Assembly (NCBI RefSeq): GCF_051967575.1
Contig: NZ_JBQCJW010000010.1
Span: 53,064-117,063, forward strand
Origin: Solibacillus silvestris_B
GTDB taxonomy: Bacteria > Bacillota > Bacilli > Bacillales_A > Planococcaceae
Length of the DNA stretch: 64,000 bases
Direction of reading: 5' to 3'
The position numbers and the translations under genes were made by a program. The notes under the pieces were generated by a model. It saw only the letters and a program-made list of their open reading frames with translations, was not told the origin of the DNA and did not search any database. Shown here in pieces: positions 61,838 through 64,000 of the stretch (position 1 is its first letter; the number at the start of each line of letters is the position of its first letter).

Positions 61838-62860
61838 ATGAAAAAGAAACTACAAGTGTTTATTTCTTCAACTTATGAAGATTTGAAAGAGGAGCGACAA
61901 GCAGCAGTAGAATCGGTACTTAATGCAGGGCATATACCTGCGGGAATGGAACTATTTAAATCAGACGATAAGTCACAAAAGGAAATTATTAAAAGGTGGA
62001 TTGATGAGTCCGACGTTTATATGCTTATCTTAGGTGGCAGATATGGCTCTATAGATGAAGAAACGGGATTAAGCTATACACATTGGGAATACAATTATGC
62101 AGGTGAGGTTGGAAAACCGAGGTTTGCAGTAGTTATAGATGAATCTGCATTAGAGGAGAAAGTGAGAAAGCAAGGTACTTCGGTAATTGAAAGAAACAAT
62201 CCTACATTGTACGAGGGATTTAAAGGTGATGTGCTTTCGAAAATATGCAAATTTTATAATGATTTGAAAGATATTAAGATTACGGTATTAGAATCATTGA
62301 AAGAGTACGAAAGCAATCCAGAACTATTTGGTTGGGTATCTGGAAGAGATGTCCGAAGTATCGAAAAGCTTGAACAAATAGATGTATTAGAGGGTAAGTA
62401 TGCGAATTTATTAGAGCAATATAATAAGTTAATACAAGAAAATGGTAAGCTACAAGAGAAGAAACGTAAAGAAAGAGAGATAGACGGTTTATCGTTTGAT
62501 GAAATAAAGTCAATTTTGGAAGGTGTTAAGTTTGAAATACCTGAGGATACGGAAGGTGTGAATTTAAGTAAGGATTGGAAAACAAATGTTCATAAAATCT
62601 TTGTTAGTTTGAGAGAGAATTTTGCTGTAGGAATACAAAATAAAAGAGATATGACAAAATTTGAACGAATTTTATTTTTTAGGGTAGCTCCGCATTTAAT
62701 GCAATATGGATTAGTTGAAAAGCTAAAACAAGCGGGAACTCCTGTATTAAGAATGCAAACGACTAAAGATGGAATGAAGTATCTAAAATTTGTTGATTTG
62801 GAAATGAGAGAGAAAGAAATGGCACAAGATGAAGTTGCAGCTTCGAGTGAAGCAGAGTAA
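61838..62860 (+). CDS. DUF4062 domain protein (cargo of the ssrA element)
   Basis: 340 residues. Residues 4-95 form a DUF4062 domain: KLQVFISSTYEDLKEERQAA, then DVYMLILGGRYGSID and the TYWEY-like SYTHWEYNYA. This domain has a Rossmann-like, TIR-related fold, and in other proteins it sits in front of NACHT or other STAND modules. Residues 180-230 are a long coiled-coil-like helix (EKLEQIDVLEGKYANLLEQ), and the remainder is a helical C-terminal domain (KDWKTNVHKIFVSLRENF) of unknown type. There is no ATPase module. A role in defence against phage is possible from its location and fold, not shown. Confidence 0.87.
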   Translation: MKKKLQVFISSTYEDLKEERQAAVESVLNAGHIPAGMELFKSDDKSQKEIIKRWIDESDVYMLILGGRYGSIDEETGLSYTHWEYNYAGEVGKPRFAVVIDESALEEKVRKQGTSVIERNNPTLYEGFKGDVLSKICKFYNDLKDIKITVLESLKEYESNPELFGWVSGRDVRSIEKLEQIDVLEGKYANLLEQYNKLIQENGKLQEKKRKEREIDGLSFDEIKSILEGVKFEIPEDTEGVNLSKDWKTNVHKIFVSLRENFAVGIQNKRDMTKFERILFFRVAPHLMQYGLVEKLKQAGTPVLRMQTTKDGMKYLKFVDLEMREKEMAQDEVAASSEAE

Positions 62861-62972
62861 AATAGCCATAATAAGGTCTTTGAACCAAGTTCGTAAATAT
62901 GTAATACTCCCTAGTGGAGAAAATCGTTATAGATACAAGTGTGGGGCGGACTTTAAACCCTTGGGGGAGTAA

Positions 62973-63074
62973 TGTCGGCATAATGTTACGTGAATTGTAA
63001 ATAGGCAAACTACACGCGTAGAAGCTGAAGTATTGGAGTTTCTGGACGCGGGTTCGACTCCCGCCGTCTCCATA
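62973..63074 (+). repeat. Second copy of the ssrA 3' end (attachment site, right border)
   Basis: About 100 bp match 58848-58942, including the tRNA-like T arm and CGTCTCCATA. Differences are mostly compensatory: the T stem reads GCGGG/CCCGC here and GTGGG/CCCAC in the active copy. The copy lacks the 5' acceptor arm and is not a complete gene. It marks the end of the integrative element and the start of another. Confidence 0.87.
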
Positions 63075-63099
63075 AAATGAAATCAAATGATTTCAATGA

Positions 63100-63139
63100 G
63101 TGTCAAAATCCTTGATATACAGGGGTTTTGGCACTTTTT
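63100..63139 (+). terminator. Rho-independent terminator beyond the ssrA 3' copy
   Basis: Stem GTGTCAAAATCC / GGGGTTTTGGCAC followed by a T run, 28 bp after the duplicate tRNA-like end. The gap 62861-63217 holds only this and the ssrA 3' copy. Confidence 0.8.
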
Positions 63140-63217
63140 ATTTTTCATTCAATTTCATCTGAAGTCATTTAAAAATAGTCAATTTATAGTCAAAATAGTC
63201 AAAAGAGAGTCAATGGA

Positions 63218-63931
63218 TTAACTCTCTAAATAGTGTACGAACTTTTGAATAGCACCTTCTTTTGCTTTCTTAGTAACGTGAGTATAGATGTCTAATGTTG
63301 TTTTAACATCTGAATGTCCTAAACGATCTTGTACTTCTTTAATACTCGCACCGGCTTCAAATAAAAGAGAGCAATGAGTGTGACGTAGTCCGTGAGGGGA
63401 TACCTTCTTGAGTGCAAATTTATTTTGCACGCTATACATCCACTTTTGAACTTGTCCAGGTTGGATAAATGTATTGTCCTTATTACTAAAGATTAATTGG
63501 CTTTTTTGAAGAGTATTGATTCCAAGTTTAAAATACTTTTGTTTCTGGAGTTTATTCCATTCCTTTAAAATGGATACAGTAGTTTCGTCTATTTTAATTG
63601 TTCTGGCTTTACCTGTTTTGGTAGATTTTAAATAGAGTTGAGTATTTTTTCCTCGTCCAATAGCTTTGTTTATCGTCAACTCATTATCTACTAAATTCAA
63701 GTCATTCCAAGTAAGTGCTAATGCTTCACTTTTACGCATCCCAGTATAAGCGATTAATCGAAGAAAAGTATATGCTTTATAATCCAAATGAATTTCAGCA
63801 TGGTTTAAAAAAGTGACCAATTCTTCACGAGAATAAAAATTTTCTTCATCCTCATCAATTGGATCAACATACGTTTGTTTTATCTTTGTTTCAACATGAT
63901 TAAATGGATTATTTTCGATATAGTGTAACCG
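63218..63931 (-). pseudogene. Second tyrosine recombinase, truncated at its 5' end
   Basis: The catalytic domain is complete. R lies in TGMRKSEALALTW, HGLRH in SPHGLRHTHCSLLFEAG, GH in RLGHSDVKTT, and Y in LDIYTHVTK, ending in HYLES at 63218. Upstream, the frame continues through YIENNPFNHVETKIKQTYVD and then runs into a stop at 63932. The DNA there changes to a sequence with repeated TTTGGACACTTTCT-like motifs. The N-terminal arm-binding and core-binding domains are lost. Its position next to the ssrA 3' copy marks it as the integrase of a second ssrA-targeting element. Confidence 0.85.
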
Positions 63932-64000
63932 TCAAGTAGTTTTGGACACTTTCTGCCCATTAAATTTGAACACTTTTCTCTTAAAATAATGTCTGTCGAT
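63926..64000. mobile_element. Possible end of an IS21-like insertion element
   Basis: Starting at the point where the integrase frame is broken, the DNA shows two direct repeats, TTTGGACACTTTCT (63941-63954) and TTTGAACACTTTTCT (63965-63979). Repeated TTGNACA-type motifs near an end are typical of IS21-family elements. No transposase gene is in the window, so this is tentative. Confidence 0.45.

Larger units (their letters stand above)
58941..63074. mobile_element. Integrative element inserted at the ssrA 3' end
   Basis: The element starts directly after the mature tmRNA and ends at a second copy of the ssrA 3' part (62973-63074), giving attL/attR-like borders. It carries an integrase next to ssrA, an excisionase-type operon, iterons and a DUF4062 gene. 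The content is AT-rich. Its own integrase is frameshifted, so it may be immobile. A second integrase follows beyond the right border, suggesting tandem integration of another element. Confidence 0.82.

Overview
The window looks like a chromosomal segment of a low-GC, spore-forming member of the Bacillales, most likely Planococcaceae/Caryophanaceae (Solibacillus- or Lysinibacillus-like). This is an inference from three things: the gene orders cggR-gapA-pgk-tpiA-gpmI-eno and secG-est-rnr-smpB-ssrA, a CotF-type spore coat gene, and codon use. No database search was possible, so product names rest on recognisable motifs and context.

Layout. 1-2.9 kb: a polar amino-acid ABC transporter (binding protein, permease, ATPase) followed by a second, near-duplicate binding lipoprotein. 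3-15.6 kb: a complete reductive pyrimidine (uracil/thymine) catabolism locus: N-carbamoyl amidohydrolase, PucR-type regulator, omega-aminotransferase, CoA-acylating semialdehyde dehydrogenase, dihydropyrimidinase, two-subunit dihydropyrimidine dehydrogenase, NCS1 permease and an unknown 80-aa protein. 15.8-19.4 kb: zinc-ribbon protein, two small or sporulation genes, a LemA/TPM pair and a glutaredoxin-like protein. 19.5-27 kb: the glycolytic operon under CggR. 27.5-29 kb: an IS3 orfA remnant and a NERD protein. 29-40 kb: a uronate/2-keto-3-deoxygluconate operon with IclR regulator, KduI, TRAP transporter, two KduD-like enzymes, KDG kinase and KDPG aldolase. 40-53.5 kb: an accessory stretch of small membrane proteins, a broken S51 peptidase, an ABC exporter pair, Nudix, DUF421, a DUF2975/HTH/DUF4153 cassette, an MFS exporter with a putative leader-peptide attenuator, and an MBL-fold hydrolase. 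53.6-58.9 kb: secG, est, rnr, smpB, an AraC-type gene and ssrA (tmRNA). 58.9-63.1 kb: a small integrative element in the 3' end of ssrA, carrying a frameshifted integrase, a three-gene excisionase operon and a DUF4062 gene. It ends at a second copy of the ssrA 3' end. 63.2-64 kb: a second integrase, truncated by what looks like an IS end.

How the parts work together. The pyrimidine locus encodes import (NCS1), ring reduction (PreT/PreA), ring opening (dihydropyrimidinase), decarbamoylation (M20 hydrolase), transamination and oxidation to acyl-CoA. The uronate operon encodes import (TRAP), isomerisation (KduI), reduction (KduD), phosphorylation (KdgK) and cleavage (KdgA). It is probably controlled by the divergent IclR regulator and by CcpA through a consensus cre site.

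The most unusual signals are non-coding. (1) Two intergenic arrays of a TATTAGAA motif repeat at almost exactly 21 bp (two helical turns), one after the mmsA-like gene and one after eno. (2) A family of CGGA-N5-TCCG imperfect palindromes is clustered at 46.6-46.8 and 50.9-51.3 kb. One copy is split by a 180-bp MITE-like insertion with 5-bp target duplication. (3) A GC-rich repeat element lies inside an ABC ATPase gene and keeps it open. (4) A leader peptide and three mutually pairing segments precede an MFS gene. (5) 10-bp-phased iterons lie upstream of the excisionase operon in the ssrA element.
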